DNA of 48,849 nucleotides from Candidatus Egerieimonas intestinavium (GTDB taxonomy: Bacteria > Bacillota > Clostridia > Lachnospirales > Lachnospiraceae), in assembly GCA_018711815.1 (NCBI GenBank), contig DVHU01000082.1, positions 1 through 48,849 on the forward strand, in the 5' to 3' direction. Positions within the stretch are counted from its first letter, which is position 1, and each line of letters begins with the position of its first letter. The notes beneath the pieces were generated by a model, which searched no databases, was not told the DNA's origin, and saw only the letters and a program-made list of their open reading frames with translations. This document shows positions 1 through 8,260 of the stretch, in pieces. Both the position numbers and the translations under genes were made by a program.

Positions 1-66
1 CAGATGTCATTAGTAGAGTATATTGACCCGTTTACGGGTGAGCCGGTGAAGAAACACAAGAAATAA
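1..66 (+). CDS. C-terminal end of a reading frame cut by the window start; possibly a transposase
   Basis: Reading from base 1 gives 21 residues ending DPFTGEPVKKHKK before a TAA at 64-66, so only the C-terminus is visible. The short basic tail, and the run of hairpins that follows (the last an 8-bp stem at 249-267 trailed by TCTTGAC), resemble the 3' side of IS200/IS605-type elements. That family assignment is a guess from context; the visible residues carry no catalytic motif. Confidence 0.4.
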   Translation, partial: QMSLVEYIDPFTGEPVKKHKK

Positions 67-275
67 ACCACTTGGAGTGGTAGAAGGAAGTCAAAGCAAA
101 CCAGCAAGCCCCTTTTGGGGCTGGGCCGGAGTAAGGGAGCACTGAGTAAGCCCCTTCAGGGGCGGCTGTGGGTGTGGTGCAGTTGGCAGACTTTCAGTGC
201 GCCTTCCGGGCGCAAGCAGGTAATAGCCCCTTATAGGGGCAGAACAAGCCACCGGCTAAGCCGGTGGTCTTGACT
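67..275 (+). ncRNA. Chain of six hairpins after the partial frame; possible transposon end or structured RNA
   Basis: Six stem-loops follow one another: ACCACT/AGTGGT (67-81), AGCCCC/GGGGCT (107-122), GCCCC/GGGGC (150-163), TGCGCC/GGCGCA (198-214), GCCCC/GGGGC (226-240) and CCACCGGC/GCCGGTGG (249-267). The stems are perfect or nearly so and three share a CCCC/GGGG core. IS200/IS605 elements end in subterminal palindromes, and TnpB-type elements make a guide RNA from this position, which motivates the tentative RNA call. No gene lies between here and 312. Confidence 0.35.
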
Positions 276-311
276 GGCCTTTTCCCGGCAGGGAGATTAT
301 TTATCTGTCTA

Positions 312-893
312 TTATAAAAACAGCGAGACCGCACAGTACACCAACAGTAAAGCCATAATCAGGTTGACTGCCTTGGTATGCCTGGCAAAAAATCGGCAGA
401 AAATGGAGCCGAACAATGCCCATACGTAGGAGCCGGAGGCGCCGATGGCTGTCAGAACCAGGGTAAAGCCCGCCAGTGAGAGGGCGGAGTGAAATACAGG
501 CAGGATGTACAGGGACATGGCGGTGATGGCGTAAATATAAATTTTGGGGTTCATAAACTGCAGAACCATTCCGGCAAAGAAACTGGCTGTTTTTTCGCCT
601 TCTATTTCAAAATCTGCCTGGGACTTCCATATTTTCCACGCCAGGTACAGCATATACGCGGCCCCCAGAATTTGCATGAAAAATTTAATCTTGGGAAGGG
701 CCGAGTATAGGGATGAACTGAAAAATGTGCAGGCGCTCATGACAATCAGGAAGCCGGCGGTAATTCCCAAATTAAACTTAACACTTTTCCGAAAGCCCAG
801 ACGCGCCGCATTGCTCATGGAAAGCAGGTTGTTTGCGCCGGGGGTGTAGGCGGTGACAAAACAGTAGATCAAAAAATCAGATATCGGGAACAT
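312..893 (-). CDS. LysE/RhtB-family amino acid exporter
   Basis: A 193-aa, very hydrophobic protein with about six membrane segments. The N-terminus (MFPISDFLIYCFVTAYTPGANNL) carries the P-G-x-N-N region typical of LysE/RhtB translocators (inner-membrane exporters of amino acids or small metabolites), and a second conserved block sits near FMNPKIYIYAI. Length matches the family. The start is preceded by a strong GTAAGGAGG. It is divergent from an XRE-cupin regulator, which is the likely controller. Substrate cannot be read from the sequence. Confidence 0.85.
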   Translation of the reverse strand: MFPISDFLIYCFVTAYTPGANNLLSMSNAARLGFRKSVKFNLGITAGFLIVMSACTFFSSSLYSALPKIKFFMQILGAAYMLYLAWKIWKSQADFEIEGEKTASFFAGMVLQFMNPKIYIYAITAMSLYILPVFHSALSLAGFTLVLTAIGASGSYVWALFGSIFCRFFARHTKAVNLIMALLLVYCAVSLFL

Positions 894-959
894 TTCTCTT
901 CCTCCTTACTTCTTTCTGGGGAAGCAGCAGCCCAGGTACAGCCTATGGCATTCTTCCCT

Positions 960-1050
960 TTACAATCCCCCAATGAGATTATATGATAGTATAAAAAGTA
1001 TATTATAATGGAATGTGTACAATAAAATAATATAATCATATCAATATAAT
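960..1050. promoter_or_regulatory. AT-rich divergent control region with an imperfect palindrome
   Basis: Between the divergent LysE and XRE genes lies an AT-rich stretch with an 11-bp inverted repeat, ATTATATGATA (978-988) and TATATTATAAT (999-1009), 9 of 11 positions matching. TATAAT-like hexamers are present on both strands. This is a plausible promoter/operator region for the adjacent XRE-type regulator; no footprint is implied. Confidence 0.4.
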
Positions 1051-1081
1051 GTCAATAGAAAAGGTAAGGAGAAGTGATTTT

Positions 1082-1633
1082 TTGGATACGATGAATCTAA
1101 TTGTCGCAAAAAATATCAAACGGCTTCGGGAAGAGCGGAATCTAAGCATGGATCAGCTGGCGAAATTGAGCGGAGTCAGCAAGAGTATGCTGGCGCAGGT
1201 GGAGCGGGGCGACGGTAATCCCACCCTCTCCACCCTATGGAAATTGTCGAATGGGATGAAGGTCCCCTTTGACGCCCTGACCGTACGCCCCAAAACGCCC
1301 TATGAGATTGTCAAGCCTGCGGAAATGCAGCCCTTGCTGGAGGATAATGGAAAAGTAAGAAATTATTCTTTATTTCCCGACGATGAAAATAGGAGATTTG
1401 CTGTCTATTATTTAGAATTGGAGCCGGGGAGCTACTGGCAGTCAGAGCCTCACCTTCGCGGGACAGAAGAATTTATCACGGTCTTTGGCGGAACTCTTGA
1501 GATCATAGCCGATAATCAATGTTTTGCGGTGGCCAAAGGCGAAAGTATACGCTTTATGGGAGATACGATTCACTCTTACCGAAACACGGGTGCAGAGACT
1601 GTGGTTCTGCACATGATTTTATATAATCCCTAG
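1082..1633 (+). CDS. XRE-family transcriptional regulator with C-terminal cupin domain
   Basis: An N-terminal helix-turn-helix (KNIKRLREERNLSMDQLAKLSGVSKSMLAQVERG) is followed by a cupin_2 sensor domain (YWQSEPHLRGTEEFITVFGGTLEI and GESIRFMGDTIHSYRN). Such proteins usually sense a small ligand and control a neighbouring transporter or catabolic gene; here the divergent LysE exporter is the obvious candidate. Start choice: AAGGAG at 1066-1071 sits 10 nt before a TTG at 1082, whereas the in-frame ATG at 1049 has no ribosome site and the ATG at 1091 is too far away. The ATG at 1049 would add 11 residues. Confidence 0.85.
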   Translation: MDTMNLIVAKNIKRLREERNLSMDQLAKLSGVSKSMLAQVERGDGNPTLSTLWKLSNGMKVPFDALTVRPKTPYEIVKPAEMQPLLEDNGKVRNYSLFPDDENRRFAVYYLELEPGSYWQSEPHLRGTEEFITVFGGTLEIIADNQCFAVAKGESIRFMGDTIHSYRNTGAETVVLHMILYNP

Positions 1634-1671
1634 CGGAAGAATTCTGTGAGGAACTCTGGGCTGAACGTCAC

Positions 1672-1766
1672 TGTTAAAAAATGTTTAACAAATCCCTACG
1701 GAATGAAGGCCGGGGAGCCCCGCCGTGCGCAGCTGGGATGCTGCACTGACGGGGCTTCCCGGCCTT
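1672..1766 (-). terminator. Two hairpins between convergent XRE and ftsH genes
   Basis: A large stem-loop has 17-nt arms at 1706-1722 and 1750-1766 with one mismatch, plus an inner GCAGC/GCTGC stem. A separate perfect 7-bp repeat TGTTAAA/TTTAACA lies at 1672-1690. They sit just past the ftsH stop on the minus strand and just past the XRE gene on the plus strand, so a shared terminator is likely. The large stem has no immediate T-run on either strand. Confidence 0.55.
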
Positions 1767-1774
1767 GTCTGCAT

Positions 1775-3592
1775 CTACCTCTCCAGAATGTTCATGAATT
1801 CCTCACCGGTGATGGTTTCTCTCTCATAGAGGAACTGGGCCAGCTCGTCCAGCTTCCGGCGGTTTTCGCTCAAGATTTGGAGGGCCCTTTGGTGCTCCTG
1901 CTTAACCAGATTTACCACCTGTTTGTCCACCTGCCGCTGAGTTTCCGCGGCGCAGGCCAGGGAGGCATCCCCGCCCAGGTATTGGTTGGTAACGGTTTCC
2001 AGAGCCACCATATCGAATTCCTCGCTCATCCCATAGCGGGTGATCATCGCCCGGGCCAGCTTAGTGGCCTGCTCAATGTCGTTGGAGGCGCCGGTGGTGA
2101 CAGAGCCGAATACTACCTCCTCGGCAGCCCGGCCGCCAGTCAGGGTGGCGATCTTGTTTTCAATCTCTTCCTTGCTCATGAGATAGTGGTTTCCCTCATC
2201 TACCTGCATGGTGTACCCCAGAGCTCCGGAGGTGCGGGGGACGATGGTGATTTTCTGCACCGGTGCGGAGGCGTTTTGTTTCGCGGCCACCAGGGCGTGG
2301 CCGATCTCGTGATAGGCCACGATCATTTTTTCCTTGTCTGTGAGAATGGCATTTTTCTTCTGATATCCGGCGATGACCACCTCGATACTTTCCTCCAGAT
2401 CCTCCTGCAGCACGTATTTCCGGTTGCTGCGGACAGCCCGCAGGGCGGCCTCGTTTATGATATTTGCCAACTCTGCGCCGGAAGCGCCGGAGGCCATGCG
2501 GGCAATTTTGGAGAAGTCCACGTCGCCGCTGAGTTTGATTTTTTTAGCGTGTACCCGGAGGATTTCTTCGCGCCCCTTCAAGTCAGGGAGCTCCACCGGC
2601 ACCCGGCGGTCAAAGCGCCCTGGGCGGGTCAGGGCGGGATCCAGGGATTCCGGCCTATTGGTAGCTGCCAGAAGAACCACACCGCTGTTTTCCTCAAAGC
2701 CATCCATCTCCGTGAGCAGCTGGTTTAGGGTCTGTTCCCGCTCATCATTTCCCCTCAGCTGGCCGTCACGCTTTTTCCCGATGGCGTCAATCTCGTCGAT
2801 GAATACAATGCAGGGAGCTTTCTCTTTTGCCTGCTTAAATAGATCCCGGACTTTGGCGGCGCCCATGCCCACGAACATCTCCACAAACTCTGAGCCGGAC
2901 ATGGAGAAGAAAGGAACGTTAGCCTCGCCGGCCACAGCCTTGGCCAGCATGGTTTTGCCGGTGCCGGGAGGGCCCACCAGCAGAAGGCCCTTGGGCATGG
3001 CTGCGCCCACGTCCTTATATTTCTGCGGGTTGTGCAGATAGTCCACGATTTCGGCCAGATTTTCCTTGGCCTCATCCTCACCGGCCACATCGGAGAATTT
3101 TATGCCCTCGGAGGATTTTACGTAAACCTTGGCGTTGCTTTTTCCCATGCCAAAGGCCATGGAATTGGCTCCCCCGGCCCGCTTCATCAGCCGCTTGGAC
3201 AGCAGCTGCCCGATCCCCACAAAAATCAGAATGGGCAGCAGCCAGGAGAGCAGGAAGTTGAGGATGGGGGACATCTGCTCGACGATTTCGCCGGAGAATT
3301 TGGCTCCGGATTCCCAGAGGCGCTGGGCCAGGTCCGGGTCCTCCACCATGCCGGTTTTGTATACCTGGGTGTTGTCTTTATTGGTAAAGAGAATCTGGTT
3401 CTCCTGCTCCTGGATTTCCACCTGGCCGATCTCCCCGTTATCAGTCATGGTCATGAAGGTGCCGTAATCCACCTGCTGTATCTGCCTCTGCAGCAGCCAG
3501 GGCATGGCCAAAAAGTTAAATAATACTAAAATCAACAGCACGATTCCATAGTAAAAAATCAACGGCTTTTTTGGCTGTTTTATCTCATTCAT
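1775..3592 (-). CDS. ftsH: ATP-dependent zinc metalloprotease FtsH
   Basis: A 605-aa membrane-anchored AAA+ protease that degrades misfolded and regulatory membrane proteins. Order of domains: TM1 (about 11-32), short extracytoplasmic segment, TM2 (about 108-128), AAA ATPase with Walker A GPPGTGKT (207-214), Walker B VFIDEID (263-269) and SRH arginine region (RPGRFDR), then the M41 peptidase domain with HEIGH (428-432). It ends at NILER without the long charged tail of many FtsH proteins. Its start overlaps the stop of the upstream 106-aa gene (ATGA), implying translational coupling. A second FtsH elsewhere in the genome is likely but not visible here. Confidence 0.95.
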   Translation of the reverse strand: MNEIKQPKKPLIFYYGIVLLILVLFNFLAMPWLLQRQIQQVDYGTFMTMTDNGEIGQVEIQEQENQILFTNKDNTQVYKTGMVEDPDLAQRLWESGAKFSGEIVEQMSPILNFLLSWLLPILIFVGIGQLLSKRLMKRAGGANSMAFGMGKSNAKVYVKSSEGIKFSDVAGEDEAKENLAEIVDYLHNPQKYKDVGAAMPKGLLLVGPPGTGKTMLAKAVAGEANVPFFSMSGSEFVEMFVGMGAAKVRDLFKQAKEKAPCIVFIDEIDAIGKKRDGQLRGNDEREQTLNQLLTEMDGFEENSGVVLLAATNRPESLDPALTRPGRFDRRVPVELPDLKGREEILRVHAKKIKLSGDVDFSKIARMASGASGAELANIINEAALRAVRSNRKYVLQEDLEESIEVVIAGYQKKNAILTDKEKMIVAYHEIGHALVAAKQNASAPVQKITIVPRTSGALGYTMQVDEGNHYLMSKEEIENKIATLTGGRAAEEVVFGSVTTGASNDIEQATKLARAMITRYGMSEEFDMVALETVTNQYLGGDASLACAAETQRQVDKQVVNLVKQEHQRALQILSENRRKLDELAQFLYERETITGEEFMNILER

Positions 3593-3909
3593 AATAAATG
3601 CTCCTTCCTGTCTGAGGCGTTTTTTTGTTCCTGGCTGGTCATCTGCAAGTCAATGGCGGTCATGGCAGCTATAAGCGCGTAGCGCATGGACTGGACGGCA
3701 AAATCCACCGCATATTCCGCATAAAGGGCGGCGGCTTCCGCCTGATCTTCGGTCTGGGTGCTGTCCTGATTGTGGAGATACCGGGGAAGCTTCTCCTGCA
3801 GGATAGCTTCGATCTGCCGGTAGTACTCCTCCTGGGCCCGGGACAGGGCCGAGACAGCCGCGGAGCGGCTGTTTTCTGTTTTGGCCCGGAGGGCGAGTTC
3901 ACTTGACAT
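3589..3909 (-). CDS. Small hypothetical protein translationally coupled to ftsH
   Basis: A 106-aa protein, mostly helical by composition, with a Q/E/A-rich first half (SRAQEEYYRQIEAILQEKL) and a more hydrophobic stretch (VDFAVQSMRYALIAAMTAIDL) that is probably not a true membrane helix. I do not recognise a family. The stop overlaps the ftsH start by 4 nt, so the two are probably made together and it may be an FtsH accessory or substrate adaptor (inference only). The ATG has only a poor upstream AAAGAAG at an unfavourable distance, so the start is uncertain. Confidence 0.6.
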   Translation of the reverse strand: MSSELALRAKTENSRSAAVSALSRAQEEYYRQIEAILQEKLPRYLHNQDSTQTEDQAEAAALYAEYAVDFAVQSMRYALIAAMTAIDLQMTSQEQKNASDRKEHLL

Positions 3910-3961
3910 AATTATGGCAGAAATGCTTCTTTAAAACCACGGACAGAATCGCTCCCGTGTA

Positions 3962-4014
3962 TAGACAAAAACGCGAAAGTGTAAGTCTTTTTTACACTTT
4001 CGCGTTTTTGTCTA
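3962..4014 (-). terminator. Perfect 23-bp inverted repeat after the tetR gene
   Basis: Arms at 3962-3984 and 3992-4014 are perfectly complementary over 23 bp, with a 7-nt loop. It lies 31 nt past the stop of the TetR gene on the minus strand and upstream of the ftsH operon, so it probably terminates tetR transcription. The A/T-rich outer arms provide a T-stretch in either direction. A stem this long and perfect is more than termination needs. Confidence 0.6.
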
Positions 4015-4045
4015 AGAGTTTTAGGCATCCAAGAAAAATCTGCCG

Positions 4046-4570
4046 TCACCGCCGGCTGCGCACAAACCGGCAGATCTGCTGGGCCAATTTCTCAGCGTTC
4101 ACCTGCTTTTTGTCCAAATTTCGGAAAATAATCCCTGTGATTCCGAAGGACCAGAAGTCCAGGGCCACTTCAAAGTCGGCATAGTTTATGGAAATATCAG
4201 GGTTTTTCACCTTTAGAATCTCTTCAAAGAAGGACCGGGCAGTCAGGAAAAAGAGATGCTCCAGCTCCGGCCGCCGCTGGGAATCCAAGAGCCTGCGGAT
4301 CAGCTCCCGCTCCTCCAAAATGGAGGAGATAAAGATATGCAGGGCCTCCTCGGGAGTTTCCTTTTCAATGCTGCGGGCGAGAATATCCTGCATCAGCTTT
4401 TGGGCTGACCAGTTGATCACATCCATGAGATCCTGAAAATGGTAGTAAAAGGTTTGCCTGGAAATATGGCAGGCGTCAATCAGGGCGGTGACCGTCACCT
4501 TGTCAATGCCCTTTTGCTTTACCAAGCCCACGAAGGTCTCTGCAATGATACTTTTCATGTCAATAGCCAT
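4046..4570 (-). CDS. TetR/AcrR-family transcriptional regulator
   Basis: 174 aa. The N-terminal TetR DNA-binding domain is clear (IIAETFVGLVKQKGIDKVTVTALIDACHISRQTFYYHFQDLMDVINW), with the usual TFYYHF recognition helix. The C-terminal half is a generic ligand/dimer region (TetR_C, YLQRFIG-like subtype). It is divergent from the Gfo/Idh/MocA gene at 4812, a possible target, but the effector cannot be deduced. Confidence 0.85.
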   Translation of the reverse strand: MAIDMKSIIAETFVGLVKQKGIDKVTVTALIDACHISRQTFYYHFQDLMDVINWSAQKLMQDILARSIEKETPEEALHIFISSILEERELIRRLLDSQRRPELEHLFFLTARSFFEEILKVKNPDISINYADFEVALDFWSFGITGIIFRNLDKKQVNAEKLAQQICRFVRSRR

Positions 4571-4633
4571 AGCGTTTCCTCAATGTAACTCCATTTGTGC
4601 CAAGCCAATAAGAAGCAATAGTATTGTATCTGT

Positions 4634-4663
4634 ACTGTAACATGGAAAAACCGCGAAAGTCAA
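4634..4663 (-). promoter_or_regulatory. Candidate tetR promoter
   Basis: On the minus strand TTGACT (4658-4663) and TACAGT (4634-4639) are separated by 18 nt, pointing toward the TetR gene. The downstream sequence repeats TACAGTACAGATACAATAC, which could hold an operator for autoregulation. Confidence 0.4.
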
Positions 4664-4732
4664 GGAAATGGCGGATTGGAGGGGAGGCGCTCCCTGAAGG
4701 AAACAGCAGAAAAATTTCCTGAGTAAGGAAAT

Positions 4733-4761
4733 TTGAAAAGAAAGCCTATTTGTGTTATGCT
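4733..4761 (+). promoter_or_regulatory. Candidate promoter for the Gfo/Idh/MocA gene
   Basis: TTGAAA (4733-4738), a 17-nt spacer and TATGCT (4756-4761), followed by a strong AAAGGAGG (4797-4804) before the ATG at 4812. Confidence 0.5.
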
Positions 4762-4811
4762 GAAATCTCAGAGAATGATCACTCAGATTTGCGGCTAAAG
4801 GAGGATGAGTT

Positions 4812-5801
4812 ATGCTTCGTTTTGCCACCATAGGCACCAATTTTATCACGGACCGTTTCCTGGAGGCGGCCTCCCGATGCGGCAGGCTGACTTGCGCCGG
4901 GGTTTATTCCCGGAAGGAGGAGACTGCCGAAAAATTCGCGGCGAAATACGGGGTGGAAAAAATTTATACGGACTTGCAGGAGCTGGCCCGGGATCCGGAG
5001 ATCGACGGGGTATATATCGCCAGCCCCAATGCCTTTCACTGCAGCCAGGCCCTTTTGATGCTGGAGCAGGGGAAGCATGTGCTCTGCGAGAAGCCCGGAG
5101 CCAGCAACGCCCGGGAGTGGCGGCGGATGATGGAGGCTGCCGGCCGCCGGGGAGTGGTTCTGATGGAAGCCATGCGCTCTGTCCACGACCCGGGCTTTTC
5201 CGCCATCCGGGACAATCTGGGAAAGCTGGGCCGGATCCGCCGAGCGAGCTTCCAGTACTGCCAGTATTCCTCCCGGTATGATAAGTACAAAGCAGGTATT
5301 ATCGAGAACGCCTTCCGGCCGGAGCTTTCCAACGGGGCTCTAATGGATATCGGCGTCTACTGCGTGCATCCCCTGGTGCGGCTCTTCGGGCTGCCCAGCC
5401 GGGTGGAGGGAAATGCTTTGCTGCTGGATAACGGCCTGGATGGAGAGGGAACGATCCTCCTGAACTACCCGGATATGCTGGCGGAGCTGGTTTACTCCAA
5501 AATCACCGACAGCCATATTCCCAGCCAGATTCAGGGGGAGAGGGGCTGTATGGTGCTGGATAGGATCGAGGATACCCGGGAGATCACCCTGATCCTGCGG
5601 GACGGAACCCGGGAGAAAATTTCCATAGAAAAGCCCGCCAACAATATGGTCTATGAGGCGGAGACCTGGTGCCGCCTGATCGCCTCCGGGGACGCCCAGG
5701 AGACAGAGAGGGAGATGGGCTATACTCTGCAGGAGCTTAAGGTGATGGATATGGCCCGGGAGCGGATGGGAATCCGCTTCCCGGCGGACGAGGAAAGGTG
5801 A
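4812..5801 (+). CDS. Gfo/Idh/MocA-family NAD(P)-dependent oxidoreductase
   Basis: 329 aa. N-terminal Rossmann fold (LRFATIGTNFITDRFLEAA) followed by the family signature EKPGASNAREW, in which the EKP lysine is the usual catalytic/cofactor residue, and the C-terminal alpha/beta domain with NGALMDIGVYCVHPL. These enzymes oxidise or reduce sugars, inositols or dihydrodiols; the last motif resembles dihydrodiol dehydrogenase-like members. The precise substrate is not readable. The next gene starts 7 nt downstream, so the two are probably co-transcribed. Confidence 0.85.
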   Translation: MLRFATIGTNFITDRFLEAASRCGRLTCAGVYSRKEETAEKFAAKYGVEKIYTDLQELARDPEIDGVYIASPNAFHCSQALLMLEQGKHVLCEKPGASNAREWRRMMEAAGRRGVVLMEAMRSVHDPGFSAIRDNLGKLGRIRRASFQYCQYSSRYDKYKAGIIENAFRPELSNGALMDIGVYCVHPLVRLFGLPSRVEGNALLLDNGLDGEGTILLNYPDMLAELVYSKITDSHIPSQIQGERGCMVLDRIEDTREITLILRDGTREKISIEKPANNMVYEAETWCRLIASGDAQETEREMGYTLQELKVMDMARERMGIRFPADEER

Positions 5802-5808
5802 TGATCTT

Positions 5809-7479
5809 GTGCAGGAGACGACAGAAGTGAGGAAAAAAGCCGGCCGGACAGCGGCTAGCGTAATTTTGTTTCTGGGGGGCGCTGCCCTGGGAGCCCTGGA
5901 GCTTTTATACCGCTGGAAGGTGGTCCCCGCCGGGGTTACCTGGCTGTATCCTTGGATGGAACCCCTGGATATCGGGCTGACTGTGGGATGCTTCGGGGCG
6001 GCGTGGCTAATGTGGATGAAGAGACGCCTGGCCCTGCGGGCAGCTCTGGCGGCGGTCATTTTTTTTGCAGCCTTTGGCCTGGCCTGGCTTTTGCTGGGCG
6101 GCGGTTCCTCCAAGGTTCTGCGCTCCCCGGAGGGGACGCATACCCTGGTGCTGGAGCAGGGCAGCAGCGGCGCTCAGATCAGCCGGATCTACCGGGGATT
6201 GATGAAGAGGCCCCGGCAGGAGCTGGAGGATAAAGGGGACGGCCAGGTGAAGGTTCAGTGGCTGGCGGAGGACGTCTGCGCCTTCACTTACCTGAATGGG
6301 GAGGGCCTGACCTGCCAGTATCTGGAAACCATGGGCGACCGGGGCGAGGGCATCAGCTACCTGGATCCCTTGACGGCCATGGGAGGCGTCTGGGGATCCG
6401 CCGATGGGACCACGGTGACCCTGGAAGGCGGGGAAGTGGTGGTGACTGTCCAGGGGGAAACTAAAGTCTACCAGTCGGAGGACTGTCAGAGGTTTGGTAC
6501 CCTGGCCCTGACCTTGTGTGAAAAGGGATTTCCCCGGTGGAGCCTGGTCATGAATGAGGACTGCCAGCTCAACCGGGATGACCGGATCGCCCAGGGGGGA
6601 ACACTGACTCTCTGTCCGGTATCCCTGGAGGAGACAGAGCCGCTGCTGTTGGAGGCCCGGGATCAGCGGCAGCCCTACGGGGAGGATACTCTTTCGGGGT
6701 CGGAGACTCAGCCGGAGGAGACGCAGGAAGAGCTGGAGCAGCGGATTGTTGAGAAAATGCAGGGGCTGGCGGCCAAGAACCAGCCCTTCCCCTGGGACAG
6801 CGACGGGATTTTTTACGTGGCCGCGGAAGATCCGGAGGAGTTCTGGAATGTGCGCACGGCTCTTAGAACCTATCTGGAGAGCGGCCGCGTAAGCGGCGTG
6901 GATGTGCGGGCTCAGATTGATTCCATCCAGCGGATAGCCGGAGATGACAGCGACGGTCTGTATCAGGTGCGTTTTACGGAGCTGTGCATCTCTCCCGGAA
7001 ATCAGGGGGGCGGGCCCCAGGGAGAGAAAGGCCAGATGACCTACCGGATCCGCATGATGAAAACCGCCGGGGGTTACTGCGCCTGCATTTTCCACGCCAA
7101 CGAGGACGGTTCCTGGGGGCTGTCTGGGGAATCGGGGGAGGAGCAGAGCTTCTCAGATCAGGAGGAATACCATTTCTTCCTCTCCGGTGAATACGATACC
7201 ACCTATATGTACGTGAACCGCCGGGATCCCAGCCAGGGGATGGAGGCGGTTTACAGGGAAATGCTGGCCGGGGACTACCCGGAGGCTGTGGCCGGTGAAT
7301 ACGACGGAATGCCCTGCATGGACCTTGCGGGGGACGGCACGGAGTACCTGCTGTACGACGGGATCTCCGAGGATTACCAGAGCTACTGCTACCAGCGGAT
7401 TCTCCTGGAGGACACAGAGCTTCGGGGGAGCAGCCGCATGAGGGTGGAGGAGAGTTACCAGACGCCCATTATCCCCTAG
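5809..7479 (+). CDS. Unrecognised membrane-anchored protein
   Basis: 556 aa, GTG start with AGGAAAGGTG just upstream. Three hydrophobic segments at about 14-34, 49-70 and 74-97 are followed by a long soluble region, acidic and rich in E/G/Q, with an acidic low-complexity linker (SETQPEETQEELEQR) near residue 300. No enzyme motif or known domain is apparent. The soluble part would lie outside the membrane if the topology is as predicted. It follows the oxidoreductase gene closely, but a functional link is not evident. Confidence 0.6.
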   Translation: MQETTEVRKKAGRTAASVILFLGGAALGALELLYRWKVVPAGVTWLYPWMEPLDIGLTVGCFGAAWLMWMKRRLALRAALAAVIFFAAFGLAWLLLGGGSSKVLRSPEGTHTLVLEQGSSGAQISRIYRGLMKRPRQELEDKGDGQVKVQWLAEDVCAFTYLNGEGLTCQYLETMGDRGEGISYLDPLTAMGGVWGSADGTTVTLEGGEVVVTVQGETKVYQSEDCQRFGTLALTLCEKGFPRWSLVMNEDCQLNRDDRIAQGGTLTLCPVSLEETEPLLLEARDQRQPYGEDTLSGSETQPEETQEELEQRIVEKMQGLAAKNQPFPWDSDGIFYVAAEDPEEFWNVRTALRTYLESGRVSGVDVRAQIDSIQRIAGDDSDGLYQVRFTELCISPGNQGGGPQGEKGQMTYRIRMMKTAGGYCACIFHANEDGSWGLSGESGEEQSFSDQEEYHFFLSGEYDTTYMYVNRRDPSQGMEAVYREMLAGDYPEAVAGEYDGMPCMDLAGDGTEYLLYDGISEDYQSYCYQRILLEDTELRGSSRMRVEESYQTPIIP

Positions 7480-7515
7480 GGAAGGGACGGCGAAAAGATA
7501 ATTGAGGATGGAGCA

Positions 7516-7557
7516 GAGGGAGAGTGCCAAAGGTCATTGCTTTTGGCACTCTCCCTC
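7516..7557. terminator. Perfect 16-bp hairpin between convergent genes
   Basis: GAGGGAGAGTGCCAAA (7516-7531) and its exact complement (7542-7557) flank a 10-nt loop, between the stop at 7479 and the convergent Crp/Fnr stop at 7580. Neither side has a good T-run, so a bidirectional terminator is likely but atypical. Confidence 0.55.
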
Positions 7558-7579
7558 ATTGCCTATAAGCACTTCACTG

Positions 7580-8248
7580 TTATTCCTGGGCAGGCTTCTT
7601 CAGGCAAAAGTGGTTTCGCTCTGCGCTCAGCAGACCCTCCCGGCGCATTTTGCTCAGCTCGTTGGAGAGGGCGCTGCGGTCCACACCCAGGTAGTCGGCC
7701 AGCTGCTGGCGGTTGAAGGGAATGGAAAATTCAGGGCTGCCCTGGCAGGCGGCCTGAAAGGACAGGTAGGAGAGCAGGCGGCCCCGGATGGACTTGGAGG
7801 AGGTGTGAAAAATCCTCCGGGACAGGGTCAGATTTTTCCGGGCAGAGATGGCCAGCAGGTTGCGGATCAGGCGGCTGTGGTGGCTGCAGGCGCTGCTGCA
7901 GGTGGTCAGCAGCCGCTGAGTGTCTAAAAAAAGAATAGCGCAGGGCTCGGCGGCCACCACGTCTACCATCAGGGGCTCCTGGGGGATGCAGGCGTAGGTT
8001 TCCGCAAAGACAGAGCCGGGACCGGCCAGATCCAGCACGCTGGTGTGGCCCCAGAGATCCACGCTCTCTATGCGGACGCTGCCGGAGAGTATCAGGCCCA
8101 GGGCGGAAACCGTGTCCCCGGCCCGGTAGATCCGGGCATCCTTTTGGAAAGACTGCTGTTTGGCCTCCAGACAGGAGAGCATGGCCGGGAGCTCCTGGGT
8201 GCTTACCCCCTGAAAGAGAGGTGTTTTCGTCAGAAAAAAATAATCCAT
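7580..8248 (-). CDS. Crp/Fnr-family transcriptional regulator, probable regulator of hcp
   Basis: 222 aa from the ATG at 8248, which has AAGGAG 7 nt upstream; an upstream in-frame ATG (8281) lies inside the operator palindromes and has no ribosome site. N-terminal cyclic-nucleotide-binding-type beta barrel (YRAGDTVSALGLILSGSVRI, LDLAGPGSVFAETYACI) and C-terminal HTH_Crp (NRQQLADYLGVDRSALSNELSKMRREGLL). Divergence from hybrid cluster protein resembles HcpR-type regulators that respond to nitric oxide or nitrite stress; that assignment is inference from context. Confidence 0.85.
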   Translation of the reverse strand: MDYFFLTKTPLFQGVSTQELPAMLSCLEAKQQSFQKDARIYRAGDTVSALGLILSGSVRIESVDLWGHTSVLDLAGPGSVFAETYACIPQEPLMVDVVAAEPCAILFLDTQRLLTTCSSACSHHSRLIRNLLAISARKNLTLSRRIFHTSSKSIRGRLLSYLSFQAACQGSPEFSIPFNRQQLADYLGVDRSALSNELSKMRREGLLSAERNHFCLKKPAQE

Positions 8249-8260
8249 TTTTTGTCTCCT

